DNA of 40,974 bases from Chitinophagales bacterium. GTDB taxonomy: Bacteria; Bacteroidota; Bacteroidia; Chitinophagales; JADIYW01. Position 1 is the first letter of the stretch. Each line of letters opens with the position of its first letter. Of this stretch, positions 17,174 to 27,264 are shown in pieces. The translations under genes and the position numbers were made by a program. Below the pieces are notes generated by a model. That model was not told where the DNA came from, searched no databases, and saw nothing but the letters and a program-made list of their open reading frames with translations. The stretch is taken from NCBI GenBank assembly GCA_019694955.1, contig JAIBAX010000044.1:1-40974 (forward strand), written 5' to 3'.

Positions 17174-19414
17174 ATGCTAAAAAATTACTTTCTCTTAGTT
17201 TTTGTATTTTTTCAAATGCAAAAAGTCTTCTCTCAGGATACCGCATTATTGACTTCCTCTATTATTCCAGAAAGCGCTGTTGCTGGAAGTGTGGGGCAAT
17301 GGAAATTATACATTGTTCCTACTGCTACTGTAAAAAAGAATGCGCTTATAAAAATTAACATGATAAAAGGATGGGGAAATTTCCAAAATTTAACCTCGTT
17401 TGACAATGGATATACAAGAGTTACCACGACAAGTCATGTGTCAAAGGTAAAAATTCTCACTATACTTGAACCTTTTAAAGATCACGATGATCCTTGGCAT
17501 AATGATGTCAACCAAAAAATTATCACACTGCAAATATACTCCGGTGATTTTATAGCTGGAGATACCATTGTACTATAATTGGGTGGCAAAAATAGCCAAA
17601 ATGGTTCTCAAATACCCTTTATTACGACCTACGGTAATATCAAAATTGCTGTTGACAATCGTAACGGAACATGGACTGAGCAGTCTATTGAACCATTCTT
17701 TAAAATTGTCAATAGACCTGCTTCGAAAGTAAATATCGTTGTGCCTACTGTCATCAAATTATGGGAATCAACCAAGGTCAAAATCGTTGCCTTGGATGAC
17801 AATAATAATGTTGCAAAAGACTTTAACGGAACAATACGATTATCGTGTTCGGATAATCTTTCCAATTTACCTGAAGCGATAACATTTACTCCTTCCGACA
17901 ATGGGTACAAGGAAATATTTGTCAAATTCAATACATCAGGCGAACATTATATCGAAGGTCTTCTGGATGGAGTGAAAAGTTTTAAAAGCAACTATGCTTA
18001 TGTAACTGTCAATAAAGATTTTGATATCTTATGGGGTGACTTGCATTCTCATTCAGCCTTCAGCCGTGATGGAATGGGTAGCTGTGCTTATGAGTATGCA
18101 AAATACGCATCCTGTTTAGATTTTTACTCTGCTACTGAACACGCAGATCAAGCCGGAGATAAGTATGGTATTGACTCGCTAGAATGGCAAGAAATAATCG
18201 ACTGTTCACTTTTTTATGAATCCCCGGGAGAGTTTATACCATTATTGGGTTATGAAATAAGCGACAAAGCACCTACTGGACATTATCAGTTTATATACAA
18301 CTACAGCAATAATAACATTGGCAAGATTCCTATGTGGAATAATGCTGGGGAATATGAAATCATGGATAGATATGCTTCGGCTGATAGCATAGATGCCAAC
18401 ATACAGGTGATGGCCATCCCCCACCATAGTGGTAAAGATTTTAACGACCCCATGGATGAAAAACTAAGCGTCAATTTTTTTGGTGGAGCATACGCAAGCA
18501 ACAAATATAAAAGGGTTATTGAAATATTTTCGCACCACGGTCTCTCAGAAGCCTATAATCCTCAACATCCGTTATCATATGAAAATATAGAAAACAAAAA
18601 CGCCCATAGCAACGAAGGGCCTCACTATGCACAGGATGCCTGGGCATTAAATGAGCGTTTAGGTGTAATTGCTTCTTCTGATAACCACACATCACAACCT
18701 GGTGTAGTTGCAATGGTAGCTGTAGTAACTAACGACAAATCACGTGATGGAATTTTCAAGGCACTCTACAACAGGAATTGCTATGGAACAACGGGTGAAA
18801 GAATAGCCGTAGATTTTACCATCAATGGTTTTAAAATGGGCAATATTCTCAATAGTATTACAGAAAATCCATCTATAGAATATAATGTCTTAGGCACCGA
18901 CACACTTGAGTACATTGAAATACTTAAATGGGATTTTGTGAACGGCACTTATGAAAACAACCATCCAAAATTCGAAGTGATTTTACATCAAGACTTACAT
19001 TCCATCTATGCTGAGCAAACATTTACAGATCTTAATTATCAGAATAATTCTATGTATTATTTAAGGGTAAAACAAAAAAACAAACCCGATGATAACGAGT
19101 CTTGGGCATGGTCTAGTCCTATATGGGTAAATAAGTCTGAGGTTACGACCATTTTTAATCATACGCAGCAAAAATTTGCTTTATTTCCTAATCCGGTATT
19201 TGGTAATGGTTCAATAACTATTGTTTTACCTGATAATATTCGGGGAGCATCACTAACGATTTACAATCTTCTTGGCGAGGATTTATTACATGAAGAGATT
19301 CAATGGAATAACACTAGGATTGAGTTGCCCAATTTATCTTCCGGATGTTATCTGGTCAGCCTCTATGATACAGCACATCGACTAGTTGGAAGTGAGAAAT
19401 TATTAATAAAATAA
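17174..19414 (+). pseudogene. DUF3604 secreted metal-dependent hydrolase with T9SS tag, interrupted by in-frame TAA
   Basis: Read through one stop, this is a 746-codon gene. A signal peptide (MLKNYFLLVFVFFQMQKVFS) is followed by beta domains. Codon 135 is TAA (17576-17578) within DTIVL-stop-LGGKNSQNG, and the frame then continues unchanged. The main domain is DUF3604, a PHP-like putative metallohydrolase, with GDLHSHSAFSRDG, TEHADQ, IPHHSG and SSDNHTSQPG as likely metal ligands. The last 80 residues are a type IX secretion sorting domain (FALFPNPVFGNGS to SEKLLIK). Only a single stop breaks it and no other damage is visible, so it may be recent decay, a sequencing error or read-through. A restart at TTG 17579 would lack a signal peptide. 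It is co-transcribed with the next gene after 8 bp. Confidence 0.8.
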
Positions 19415-19422
19415 TTGCTTCT

Positions 19423-21600
19423 ATGAATAAGTGCAACATACTATGGCTATTACTTCTATCAAATTATTGCCAAATACTGGGGCAATCTATCACCACATCC
19501 GCGTCCATTTACTTTATTGATGCTACGCAACATGCCGGCATAACATATACAGGTTCAACATGGTCAAGCGCTTGGTCAGACATCAATGCAGATGGTTATT
19601 TTGATTTTTTCACTACCAACCATGGAAATCCCTATCTTTATTATAACAAGGGCGATGGCACATTTATAGAAATTCCTGTAAACTTCTATGTAGATACTAT
19701 TAACGCTTTACCGGTAAAATATGATTTACACGGATGTGGCTTTGCTGATTTTAAGAATGATGGTTTCGACGATTTATACATTTCAACAGGACAAGATTTT
19801 GACCTTACTGATTTCGGTATAAAAAATATTCTCTTTGAGAATTATTCGGGTGAACTCAATATAAACAATACCATAAACAACTATTCATTAGAAAATGATA
19901 AAAACCGTGGTAGAAATCTTATCTGGTTGGATGCCGACAAGAATGGACTACTCGATTTGATGATGTTCAATGAAAAAACGACCGATAATACTGGAAAATC
20001 TTCTTTGTTTCTTCAAAGAAATTCCAACCAATTCGATATTATTACTGATTCTTTGCAGCTTGTAGACAATTATTTACATCTTGGTTCGTTAATATATAAT
20101 CATAACCTGAAGCAAGAACAACTCATTACCATTAATAAATCCAATTATAACCTCTATTTGTACGATATTAAACAAATCCCCTTCAACCTTACTTCAAATA
20201 TTAAGATGAATGGTGCAAGTGATGTTTCCAATAATGATTTTAACGGAGATGGGTTAATGGATTTTATTGTTGCTGCTTCATATGAAAGTGACGAAGTTTA
20301 TCAAGTAAATGATACGACGGTACATGCATATTTCAAGCCCAAGGGTGATGAGTTTTCATTCTCTTTCCAAACAGATAAAGATTTTACTATGTTGTATGAT
20401 TGGATTCCACATATTACTGACCCTATTTTACATGTCGGAAAAGAAGGCATCGTTCTCCCGGAAAAAGTTGTTAATTTTTCAAAGGATTCCACTTGGCAAT
20501 ATGGAATGAAAGGACATAATATATTGCAAAACAATGGTATATATGTCGGTTTCAATGAATTACAGGATAGATGGGAAATTTCCATTCTCGACATAAAACT
20601 TGCTCAGGCTCCTATAAAAATAATCAGCCAAGAACCCATAAGTAACATTCGTACCAGCGGCTTTGATAATTCTAATCACAAGAAACCACACCTTTTATAC
20701 CTTCAAGATACACTAGGAAATTACAAAAAGTCAAACAATTTTTCCCTCTCTACTTCAACATATTCTTTAGCAAGTGCCGATTTTGACAACGACATGGATA
20801 TCGATCTTATTCTAAATACTTCTACGACCAGCTACAACAATAATAATATATATCTGGAAAACACTGGAAACGGCACATTCATAAAACACGATCAGGATAT
20901 TTTTTTTAGTGAAACAAACCTCGGAAATGCCGGCTCTATAACATATTGCGATTATGACAATGATGGGTTTATTGATATTCTTACCGAAAATGGTGAAGGG
21001 TTAGGTTTCTTGAATCAAGGCTCTACTAAGCTTTATAGAAACGCTGGAAATGAAAACCATTGGATTGAGATAGATTTAAATGGAACATATTCTAACAGAA
21101 ATGGTAATGGAACGTTTGTTACCTGCTATGCCGGAGGTAAGTCTCAGGTACGCCTAAAAGGTGCTGAAGTACATAATGGTGGTCAGTCGGCAGGGAGAAT
21201 TCACTTTGGATTAGGAACTCATAGTTCAATTGATTCAATTGTACTGTTTTGGCCTTCAGGAATTAAACAAACGCTTCGAGATATTGCTTGTGACAAAATT
21301 ATTTCAATTATTGAAGATTCTTCACAAGTCATAACGGGAAATAATGAAGAAATATTAAAAACAGCATATGAACTTTCTCCTAACCCAACCAATGACCAAA
21401 TAATAATCAAATGCAAAAGCAAACCTCTGGAATCAAAACTTAAAATTATCCTGTATGATATAAACGGCTCGGTGGTACAAGATAAGTCATTTGTTATTAA
21501 TGAAAATGAATCGATGGCTTGTGATGTAAGTATGCTTTTACCGGGTATATATTTTGTAAGAATCGGCGATAAATATGTGACACGCTTCGTTAAAATTTGA
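19423..21600 (+). CDS. FG-GAP/VCBS-repeat protein with ASPIC/UnbV domain and T9SS tag
   Basis: A 725-residue surface or secreted protein resembling eukaryotic CRTAC1. A signal peptide (about residues 1-20) is followed by calcium-binding FG-GAP repeats with DxDxDGxxD-type loops: DINADGYFDF, DFKNDGFDDL, DADKNGLLDL, DFNGDGLMDF, DFDNDMDIDL and DYDNDGFIDI. Next comes an ASPIC/UnbV segment (NHWIEIDLNG, AGRIHFGLGTHSSIDSIVLFWPSG). The C-terminus is a type IX sorting domain (YELSPNPTNDQIIIK to VTRFVKI). It is probably a seven-bladed calcium-stabilised propeller for adhesion or ligand binding. It begins 8 bp after the DUF3604 gene, so both should be made and exported together. Confidence 0.88.
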   Translation: MNKCNILWLLLLSNYCQILGQSITTSASIYFIDATQHAGITYTGSTWSSAWSDINADGYFDFFTTNHGNPYLYYNKGDGTFIEIPVNFYVDTINALPVKYDLHGCGFADFKNDGFDDLYISTGQDFDLTDFGIKNILFENYSGELNINNTINNYSLENDKNRGRNLIWLDADKNGLLDLMMFNEKTTDNTGKSSLFLQRNSNQFDIITDSLQLVDNYLHLGSLIYNHNLKQEQLITINKSNYNLYLYDIKQIPFNLTSNIKMNGASDVSNNDFNGDGLMDFIVAASYESDEVYQVNDTTVHAYFKPKGDEFSFSFQTDKDFTMLYDWIPHITDPILHVGKEGIVLPEKVVNFSKDSTWQYGMKGHNILQNNGIYVGFNELQDRWEISILDIKLAQAPIKIISQEPISNIRTSGFDNSNHKKPHLLYLQDTLGNYKKSNNFSLSTSTYSLASADFDNDMDIDLILNTSTTSYNNNNIYLENTGNGTFIKHDQDIFFSETNLGNAGSITYCDYDNDGFIDILTENGEGLGFLNQGSTKLYRNAGNENHWIEIDLNGTYSNRNGNGTFVTCYAGGKSQVRLKGAEVHNGGQSAGRIHFGLGTHSSIDSIVLFWPSGIKQTLRDIACDKIISIIEDSSQVITGNNEEILKTAYELSPNPTNDQIIIKCKSKPLESKLKIILYDINGSVVQDKSFVINENESMACDVSMLLPGIYFVRIGDKYVTRFVKI

Positions 21601-21728
21601 TTTCTCATTGTCCCTCTACGTTTATTTCTCCATGCAAGCCTCCCTTTATGCAGTTTATAAATGTGAATTAATTACTACAATTTGAATTCAAATATTTAAT
21701 CTTTTACTCTTTAAACAAACAATTTGTA

Positions 21729-21736
21729 TAATTTTG
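21729..21736 (+). promoter_or_regulatory. TAATTTTG -7 element
   Basis: This matches TAnnTTTG. Initiation near 21743 leaves a leader of about 11 bases to ATG 21754 and excludes the upstream ATG at 21724 as the start. Confidence 0.5.
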
Positions 21737-21753
21737 TTTTAAACAATTATACG

Positions 21754-22530
21754 ATGAGGAATCTACTATTTATTGGGTTGGTGTGGTTAGGCTCTTTTGC
21801 CCATGCGCAGAATGTTAATACCAAACCTAAGGCGAAATTGGTGTTAAAAATTTCTCAGGAAGATGGCACCAATGCTAGTGGTGTTGCTTGGGATGAAAAC
21901 ACAGGGTATTATTACACAGTCTTTGCCGGAAATGCAGATTATCCGTTGGAAGTCTTCAATGGTCAGGGTAGTAAAGTACAGAAAAAAACTGCAGGAGCCG
22001 ATGTACGTGGATTATGGTATAATGCAGAAGAAGATGCGGTACAAGCGAATGGCTATTCTGAACAGGATATTTTGACTTATGAAAGAAATTCTAATGGTGC
22101 TATAACTGGTGAGCCTATTTCTGAGACAACGCTCGAAAGTCTGCCCAATGAACAATGTTGTTTAGCTTTTGACGATGACCAGAATCTATTATTGGCGTGG
22201 GATGGCGACATGGAAGAAGTAGTGTTTTATAAACCAGGAAATGGTGAACAGAAAAAGACACTTGCTATTTCGCTCCCCAAAAAAGCAGGTACTATCAACT
22301 ATACTTCTATGATCTATACAGGTATTAAAGGTGCTGAACTGGGGCTTTTAGATGTTGACAACAAAAAGGTCTATCTTTTCAATAAGAAAACTGGTGAATT
22401 GACCTATACGATAACACTACCAGACGATGCAGTTGTAAACGATGCCTTTAGGTTTGCTTATGCCAATGGCAATATTTTTTTATACAATGTCGATACACGT
22501 TCCTGGACAGGGTATAAGATTGAAGAGTAA
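21754..22530 (+). CDS. Secreted beta-propeller-like protein, unknown function
   Basis: About 258 residues from ATG 21754, with a signal peptide (MRNLLFIGLVWLGSFAHAQ). The mature protein reads as propeller blades: ASGVAWDENTGYYYTVFAGN, ADVRGLWYNAEEDAVQANGY, CCLAFDDDQNLLLAWDGD, ELGLLDVDNKKVYLFNKKTG and FRFAYANGNIFLYNVDT. It resembles SMP-30/SdiA-regulated-type propellers, but I see no certain family motif or active site. It stands alone with its own promoter. The 3' end is only 7 bp from the first of two 17-bp direct repeats. The start is chosen by promoter position and signal peptide. Confidence 0.7.
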   Translation: MRNLLFIGLVWLGSFAHAQNVNTKPKAKLVLKISQEDGTNASGVAWDENTGYYYTVFAGNADYPLEVFNGQGSKVQKKTAGADVRGLWYNAEEDAVQANGYSEQDILTYERNSNGAITGEPISETTLESLPNEQCCLAFDDDQNLLLAWDGDMEEVVFYKPGNGEQKKTLAISLPKKAGTINYTSMIYTGIKGAELGLLDVDNKKVYLFNKKTGELTYTITLPDDAVVNDAFRFAYANGNIFLYNVDTRSWTGYKIEE

Positions 22531-22567
22531 GGTGAGTCAATTCACGCTACGTTCAATTGCTTTTCAA

Positions 22568-24360
22568 TTATTTTAAGTATTTTTTTAATGTTTTCCTTTG
22601 TCCATATTGATTTGCTAATATATCCACATTCTCCATAAAATCATCTTGCGAAATTCCTCCTCCAAGATTATCGTAAAGATTATGTTCATTTGAAAATAAG
22701 ACTTCCTTATGTTTTAAAATATGAATAAAAATGGCATTACCGGTTTCAAAATCTTCCAGTCGATAATATTCTCTTACTAGTTCAATTAAATACTTACTTG
22801 GTGTTGATTCAAATATTTTCAACTTTTTAATCCCATCGTCTAAAATCATTTTCGCACTATCTCTATCATTCTTAACTTTATCAAAATATTGAGATAGTTG
22901 AACAAATTTCATTATATACTGTAAACAATATACATCCTTGGTATAATCAATTTTCTCAAAACCATCCAAGACAAAATTTTGATAAATATTCTTATAGAGT
23001 TCTTGCACATTTAAACAAACATTGCGAAATGCTTCATAGCAAGGCTCATCTGTCAATTTATTTAGCGTTCCGTTATCTCGAAAATAACTATTTAACCCAC
23101 ATAAGAAACTATAATCAACATTTATTATTATGTTGATTGGCCGTTTTCCGAAATTATTGTTTAAGATATCTAAAAAAATTATTTGATTCTTAATGATAAC
23201 ATTATCAAAAAAACTTCCTATCCATGTTAGCTGATTATTTTCATTTTTACAAGATAAGTTCAAGGGTAGTAATATTGAATCTCTAAATGATAAAGATGCT
23301 TGGTTTGATTTCAACCTCAAAATCTCCCCTACCAGATTGGTAATATCAAATTCTGATTTATTCTCCTTATCAATATATAAATAATCTAGTTGGTTATTCT
23401 GAAAAAAATCATAAGGTATACGCATAAGGCTATGGTCTAATTCCTGAAAGTACTTAATATATTTATTATCGTTTAACATGGATGTATTTAGATGCAGTAC
23501 ATCCTTTCTTATACCATATTTTTGTTGGTAATACATAATGCTAAATGTAGGAACATCTCCTTCTGAAAATAAGATGGCGTTTGAGTCACATGTATTAAGG
23601 TTATTTAAGGCAAATGCTTTAATAGATCCATCAAAAAGATTATTTGGTACTAATGCCCAAAGTTCGTCCTGTTGGATGAAGGGTTGCAAAAAAAGCACCA
23701 TAGAGATATATTCACAATCAAGTGTCGTACCTATTAAACCCAAAATCGTTTGAAAATCAGGGTTAATCCTTTTTACTTCTTTGTAGCATTCAATAGCTTT
23801 CAGAAACAGTGTTTTTATCTTAATAATAGAATCATTAACCTCTTCCTGAGACAAGTATTCAAGTTTGAAGTATATATTTCTACAATAATTTGAATATGAA
23901 CGTCCTAGAACGTACATAAGTGTATCGTTTAAAATTGATTCTTGTGAAAGAAGTGCTATATTTTCTATTTCCGCTTCGTCATAACCATAATAGGGTGAAA
24001 TGTCGTAATAATATTTATCGACTTCGGAAATGTTATACTCAAGAAAATCATACCTTGTATCCTTAGGTTTTCTTCTTTCTAATTCCAAAGGAACAAATGC
24101 TTCCGAAACTTTATCCCATAACAGCATATCGCTATTTTTAACACCCCCCTAGTGTATTCAATAAACCTTACTTCCCACCCTTTCGGTGATTTCTTAAAAG
24201 TAACCTTCGTTGATGACACATTCACATAATCATTCAATGAATAAGTATCAAAAAAATAATTGGCGATTGTATTATAGTCAGGAATATTGCTATCTTTTCC
24301 ATTACAATTGAAGTTAAAGAAGAACAAGGTTACTACAAATAATAATCTATATTGTTGCAT
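22568..24360 (-). pseudogene. Secreted protein with detached DUF2723 C-terminal-like domain, frameshifted at G6
   Basis: Two overlapping frames form one gene. The first part (24360 inward) has a signal-like N-terminus (MQQYRLLFVVTLFFFNFNC) and runs to FIEYTRG. There a run of six G (minus strand; C6 at 24144-24149) breaks the frame. One more G would join it to GVKNSDMLLWDKVSEAFVPL and the 519-codon second part. That part resembles the soluble C-terminal region of DUF2723 membrane proteins: NAILFSEGDVPTFSIMYYQQ, GIRKDVLHLNTSMLND, and KRPINIIINVDYSFLCGLNS followed by YFRDNG. The membrane half of DUF2723 is absent. The start at 24360 is fixed by a TAnnTTTG element. It could be phase-variable, slippage-expressed, decayed or mis-sequenced. 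Confidence 0.65.
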
Positions 24361-24371
24361 ATATTTTTTGC

Positions 24372-24379
24372 CAAATTTA
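24372..24379 (-). promoter_or_regulatory. TAAATTTG -7 element of the frameshifted gene
   Basis: On the minus strand TAAATTTG matches TAnnTTTG. It lies 11 bases before the ATG at 24360 and inside the unit bounded by the 17-bp repeats, so the promoter would move with the gene. Confidence 0.5.
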
Positions 24380-24461
24380 ATCAATCAATTCACGCTACGT
24401 TAACAATTTATCTACAGAAAGAAATTTTTCTGCCTTTACTTTGTAAAACAATCGTAGTGTA

Positions 24462-26390
24462 ATGGCAAAGAGTAAGAAAAATCAACCCATCCCAAAAGTT
24501 GTAGCACCACCCAAAAACATAGTGGCAAAAGATGCTATCTGGACAAAATGGCTATGGATAATTCCCATCCTCTTTGCTGCTCTTTCCTTCTCTCCCATTC
24601 TCCAAAATGAACTCACTAACTGGGATGATTCTGAGTACCTGACAAATAACACACTCATTACTCACCTCGATGGAGCAACGGTAAAAAAGATCTTTACAGA
24701 ACCTTATTTCGGCAACTACCAACCCCTCCACATACTCTCCTATTCTATTGAATACCAATTATATAAACTCAATCCAAAAGGCTATCATGCCACCAGTCTT
24801 TTGTTGTATTTAATCATGGTTGGACTGGTATTTCTGTTTTTGCAACGCTTATCCGGAAATAAAATCATTGCCTTCATTGGTACAATGCTTTATGCCGTTA
24901 GCCCCATGCATGTAGAGTCCGTCGCATGGGCAGCAGAACGTAAGGACACCTTATATGGAATCTTTTTTGTATCTGCACTCATCTCCTACTTAAACTATAT
25001 CCGCAAGAATGAATCTATTGTTTGGCTGCTGATAACGCTTATCTTGTTTGCTCTCTCCCTTCTTTCTAAGGTAATGGCAGTTTCCATTATTGGCCCGTTG
25101 CTGATGTTAGATTTTTGGTATGGCAGAAAAAATATAGCAAAGATTATTTTGGAAAAAATACCCTTTGTTGTCGGCGCTATAGCCATAGGTATCATACAGG
25201 TAAAAGCTACCGCCGGTTCTGAAGCCTTCTCAAAAGTAGATATTTCCCTCATCGACCGCATTGCTATTGCCTGTCACAACCTACTCAGGTATGTGGTGTA
25301 CCTGGTTTATCCTATCAAACTATCCAATTTCCACCCTTATCCGCAGGGCAACGAACTTCCTGTAAATTATTACTTAGCCATTCCTGCCGTTTTAGTAGTG
25401 CTTGGACTGGTTGTTTACTCGTCAAGAAAAACAAAAATATATTTATTCTCCGCAGGTTTCTTTTTTTCAACATTGGCATTGGTCTTGATGTTTTTTGCCG
25501 TTGGTCCTACCATATTTAGTGAACGTTATACATATATTCCTTCTATTGTCTTCTTCTTTCTTGTTGCGACTTTCTTGTTTCATCTGGCAAGAAAAAACGG
25601 ACTTTCACAAAATGTCATGTTGCTCATAACCCTATTAATTTCCCTCCCCTATGCTGCCAAATCTTATGCAAGATGTAAGGTGTGGAATAATAGCTATACC
25701 TTATGGACAGATTGCCTGAGCAAATACAACTACGTTGCAACCGGATGGAATAATTTGGGACGGTATAAAGGGGATAATTTGAAAGACTTGGATGGTGCGC
25801 TTGCCGACTTAAACAACTCCATCAAATATGACCCTAGCTATGAAATTGCCTATTCCAATAGAGGTATCGTTTACGGGATGAAAGGCATGTATAATGAAGC
25901 ATTGCAAGACTTCAACAACGCACTTCGCCTGAAGCCGAATTACACAGAAGCCAGACAAAACAGGGCTATTGCGCTCATGCAAGCAGGGAAATTTGACTTG
26001 GCTTTAAATGATTACGATACACTGCTTATAAGTGAACCGAATAATATTGGACACCTTCTTCAGCGGGGTACTTGCATCAGGAATTTAGGCAAAAATGAAG
26101 AAGCCATTGCCGCACTTACCAAAGTAATTCAATTAGACCCAAATAATAGCTATGCTTACGGTCAGAGAGGAACGGCGTATAAAGCACTGGGCGACAACGA
26201 AACGGCACTTCGCGACTTATCGAAGGCAATTGAGTTGAACCCTAACGATGCATTTTCGCTGTTGCAGCGGTCGAATGTTTACTATAATATCAAAAAATAT
26301 AATGAGGCGAATGCTGATTTAGACAAAGGCATTTCCTTAGGTGGTAAGCCTAATCAGGCATTTATAGATGCCGTGAAGGCAATGTTGTAG
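24462..26390 (+). CDS. TMTC-like GT-C membrane protein with C-terminal TPRs
   Basis: A 642-residue integral membrane protein. After a basic, proline-rich start there are about ten helices (roughly residues 30-410), then about five TPRs (residues 430-640, for example YSNRGIVYGMKGMYNEALQD, YGQRGTAYKALGDNETALRD). The first exoplasmic loop has the acidic GT-C motif NWDDSEYL (Asp55, Asp56), and HVESVAWAAERKDTLYG lies in the next loop. The architecture matches TMTC-type proteins, which in animals O-mannosylate cadherins, and related bacterial dolichyl-phosphate-sugar-using enzymes. The donor and acceptor here are unknown. The neighbouring minus-strand gene carries the soluble domain of another GT-C family. 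TACTTTG just upstream is one base short of a consensus -7 box. Confidence 0.8.
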   Translation: MAKSKKNQPIPKVVAPPKNIVAKDAIWTKWLWIIPILFAALSFSPILQNELTNWDDSEYLTNNTLITHLDGATVKKIFTEPYFGNYQPLHILSYSIEYQLYKLNPKGYHATSLLLYLIMVGLVFLFLQRLSGNKIIAFIGTMLYAVSPMHVESVAWAAERKDTLYGIFFVSALISYLNYIRKNESIVWLLITLILFALSLLSKVMAVSIIGPLLMLDFWYGRKNIAKIILEKIPFVVGAIAIGIIQVKATAGSEAFSKVDISLIDRIAIACHNLLRYVVYLVYPIKLSNFHPYPQGNELPVNYYLAIPAVLVVLGLVVYSSRKTKIYLFSAGFFFSTLALVLMFFAVGPTIFSERYTYIPSIVFFFLVATFLFHLARKNGLSQNVMLLITLLISLPYAAKSYARCKVWNNSYTLWTDCLSKYNYVATGWNNLGRYKGDNLKDLDGALADLNNSIKYDPSYEIAYSNRGIVYGMKGMYNEALQDFNNALRLKPNYTEARQNRAIALMQAGKFDLALNDYDTLLISEPNNIGHLLQRGTCIRNLGKNEEAIAALTKVIQLDPNNSYAYGQRGTAYKALGDNETALRDLSKAIELNPNDAFSLLQRSNVYYNIKKYNEANADLDKGISLGGKPNQAFIDAVKAML

Positions 26391-26421
26391 TATTGCGTAT
26401 TGTGTAATGCGTATTGCGACT

Positions 26422-27264
26422 TCACTTATCAAAAATAGAATTCCGTTTCTCTAAACCGAGTTTTATGAGTTTATTGATTTCGTCTTTCACATGATTGACC
26501 TTCTCTTCCAGCATATACTCTCTTATCTCTCCATCCACCTTAAAATGTATGGGTTTGCCAATATGAATGATGATCTTACTGGGTAATATCACGGGTGCTA
26601 AGATGGGAAAAACGGGCAACCTAAGTACCTTGGCGAGTGGTTTTATGTCGCCTAATTGATACATGATTTCTTCACAACCAACGATACCAACCGGAATAAT
26701 GGGTGCATCATTCTCCAATGCCATGCGCATAAACCCGTTGCCAAATCTTTCAAGTTGATATTTCTTGCTATTGGGTTTTGAAATTCCTCTAGCACCTTCC
26801 GGAAATACTAAAATGGCTTCTTCTTTCTGTAGCAACCTCCTACAATTCTCCGGATCACCGACAATACCACCCCAGCGACTAAACCATGTAGAAATGAACG
26901 GCACCTGCGGGACAAAAAATTCCATCATCCCCTTTGGTGCTCTTGGCGCATAAGGATTGGTCACCAAAGTATATCCTAACATCATCGCATCGATTGGCAA
27001 TTGTCCGCTGTGGTTGCCAATTATCAATACCCGCCCTTCTTTGGGTACATGTTCTAGTCCAAAAGCTTGTACACGAAAATAATGTTCATAGAACCACTTC
27101 CCCACCTTCATAAAAGGCAGGACACCTTTTATATTAAATCCCCATGCATCATAACCATAAGAACCAGCGGGTTTAGGAAAAGAAGAAATAAACTGATCCC
27201 AATTTCCTATATGGTTGAGGTTTACCTCTTCCGCTTTTTCTATCTTTACCTTTTTCGTAGCCAT
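26422..27264 (-). CDS. Lysophospholipid acyltransferase family protein (MGAT-like)
   Basis: A 280-residue acyltransferase of the PlsC superfamily; these transfer acyl groups to glycerolipid hydroxyls at the membrane. Motif I is NHSGQLPID, with His followed by Asp seven residues on. That is the spacing seen in the MGAT-like branch rather than the classic H-x4-D. The second substrate motif is FPEGARG. The N-terminal segment PKPAGSYGYDAWGFNIKGV is shared with its paralogue two genes upstream. It is the last gene of a tight three-gene operon (start overlaps the SDR stop by one base). The downstream neighbour is convergent. Membrane association is probable; the lipid substrate is unknown. Confidence 0.85.
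   Translation of the reverse strand: MATKKVKIEKAEEVNLNHIGNWDQFISSFPKPAGSYGYDAWGFNIKGVLPFMKVGKWFYEHYFRVQAFGLEHVPKEGRVLIIGNHSGQLPIDAMMLGYTLVTNPYAPRAPKGMMEFFVPQVPFISTWFSRWGGIVGDPENCRRLLQKEEAILVFPEGARGISKPNSKKYQLERFGNGFMRMALENDAPIIPVGIVGCEEIMYQLGDIKPLAKVLRLPVFPILAPVILPSKIIIHIGKPIHFKVDGEIREYMLEEKVNHVKDEINKLIKLGLEKRNSIFDK

Larger units (their letters stand above)
22537..24401. repeat. Perfect 17-bp direct repeats flanking the frameshifted gene
   Basis: TCAATTCACGCTACGTT is present at 22537-22553 and again at 24385-24401 in the same orientation. The pair brackets the minus-strand gene at 22568-24360 with its promoter, a unit of 1848 bp. This is a footprint expected from insertion with target duplication, or from a recombination-mobile cassette, but no recombinase is inside. 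Confidence 0.75.

Noticed and set aside
17579..19414. Independent gene starting at TTG 17579
   Set aside because: It is in the same frame as the upstream part, has no promoter or signal peptide, and ends in a type IX tag that needs export, so one interrupted gene is the better model.
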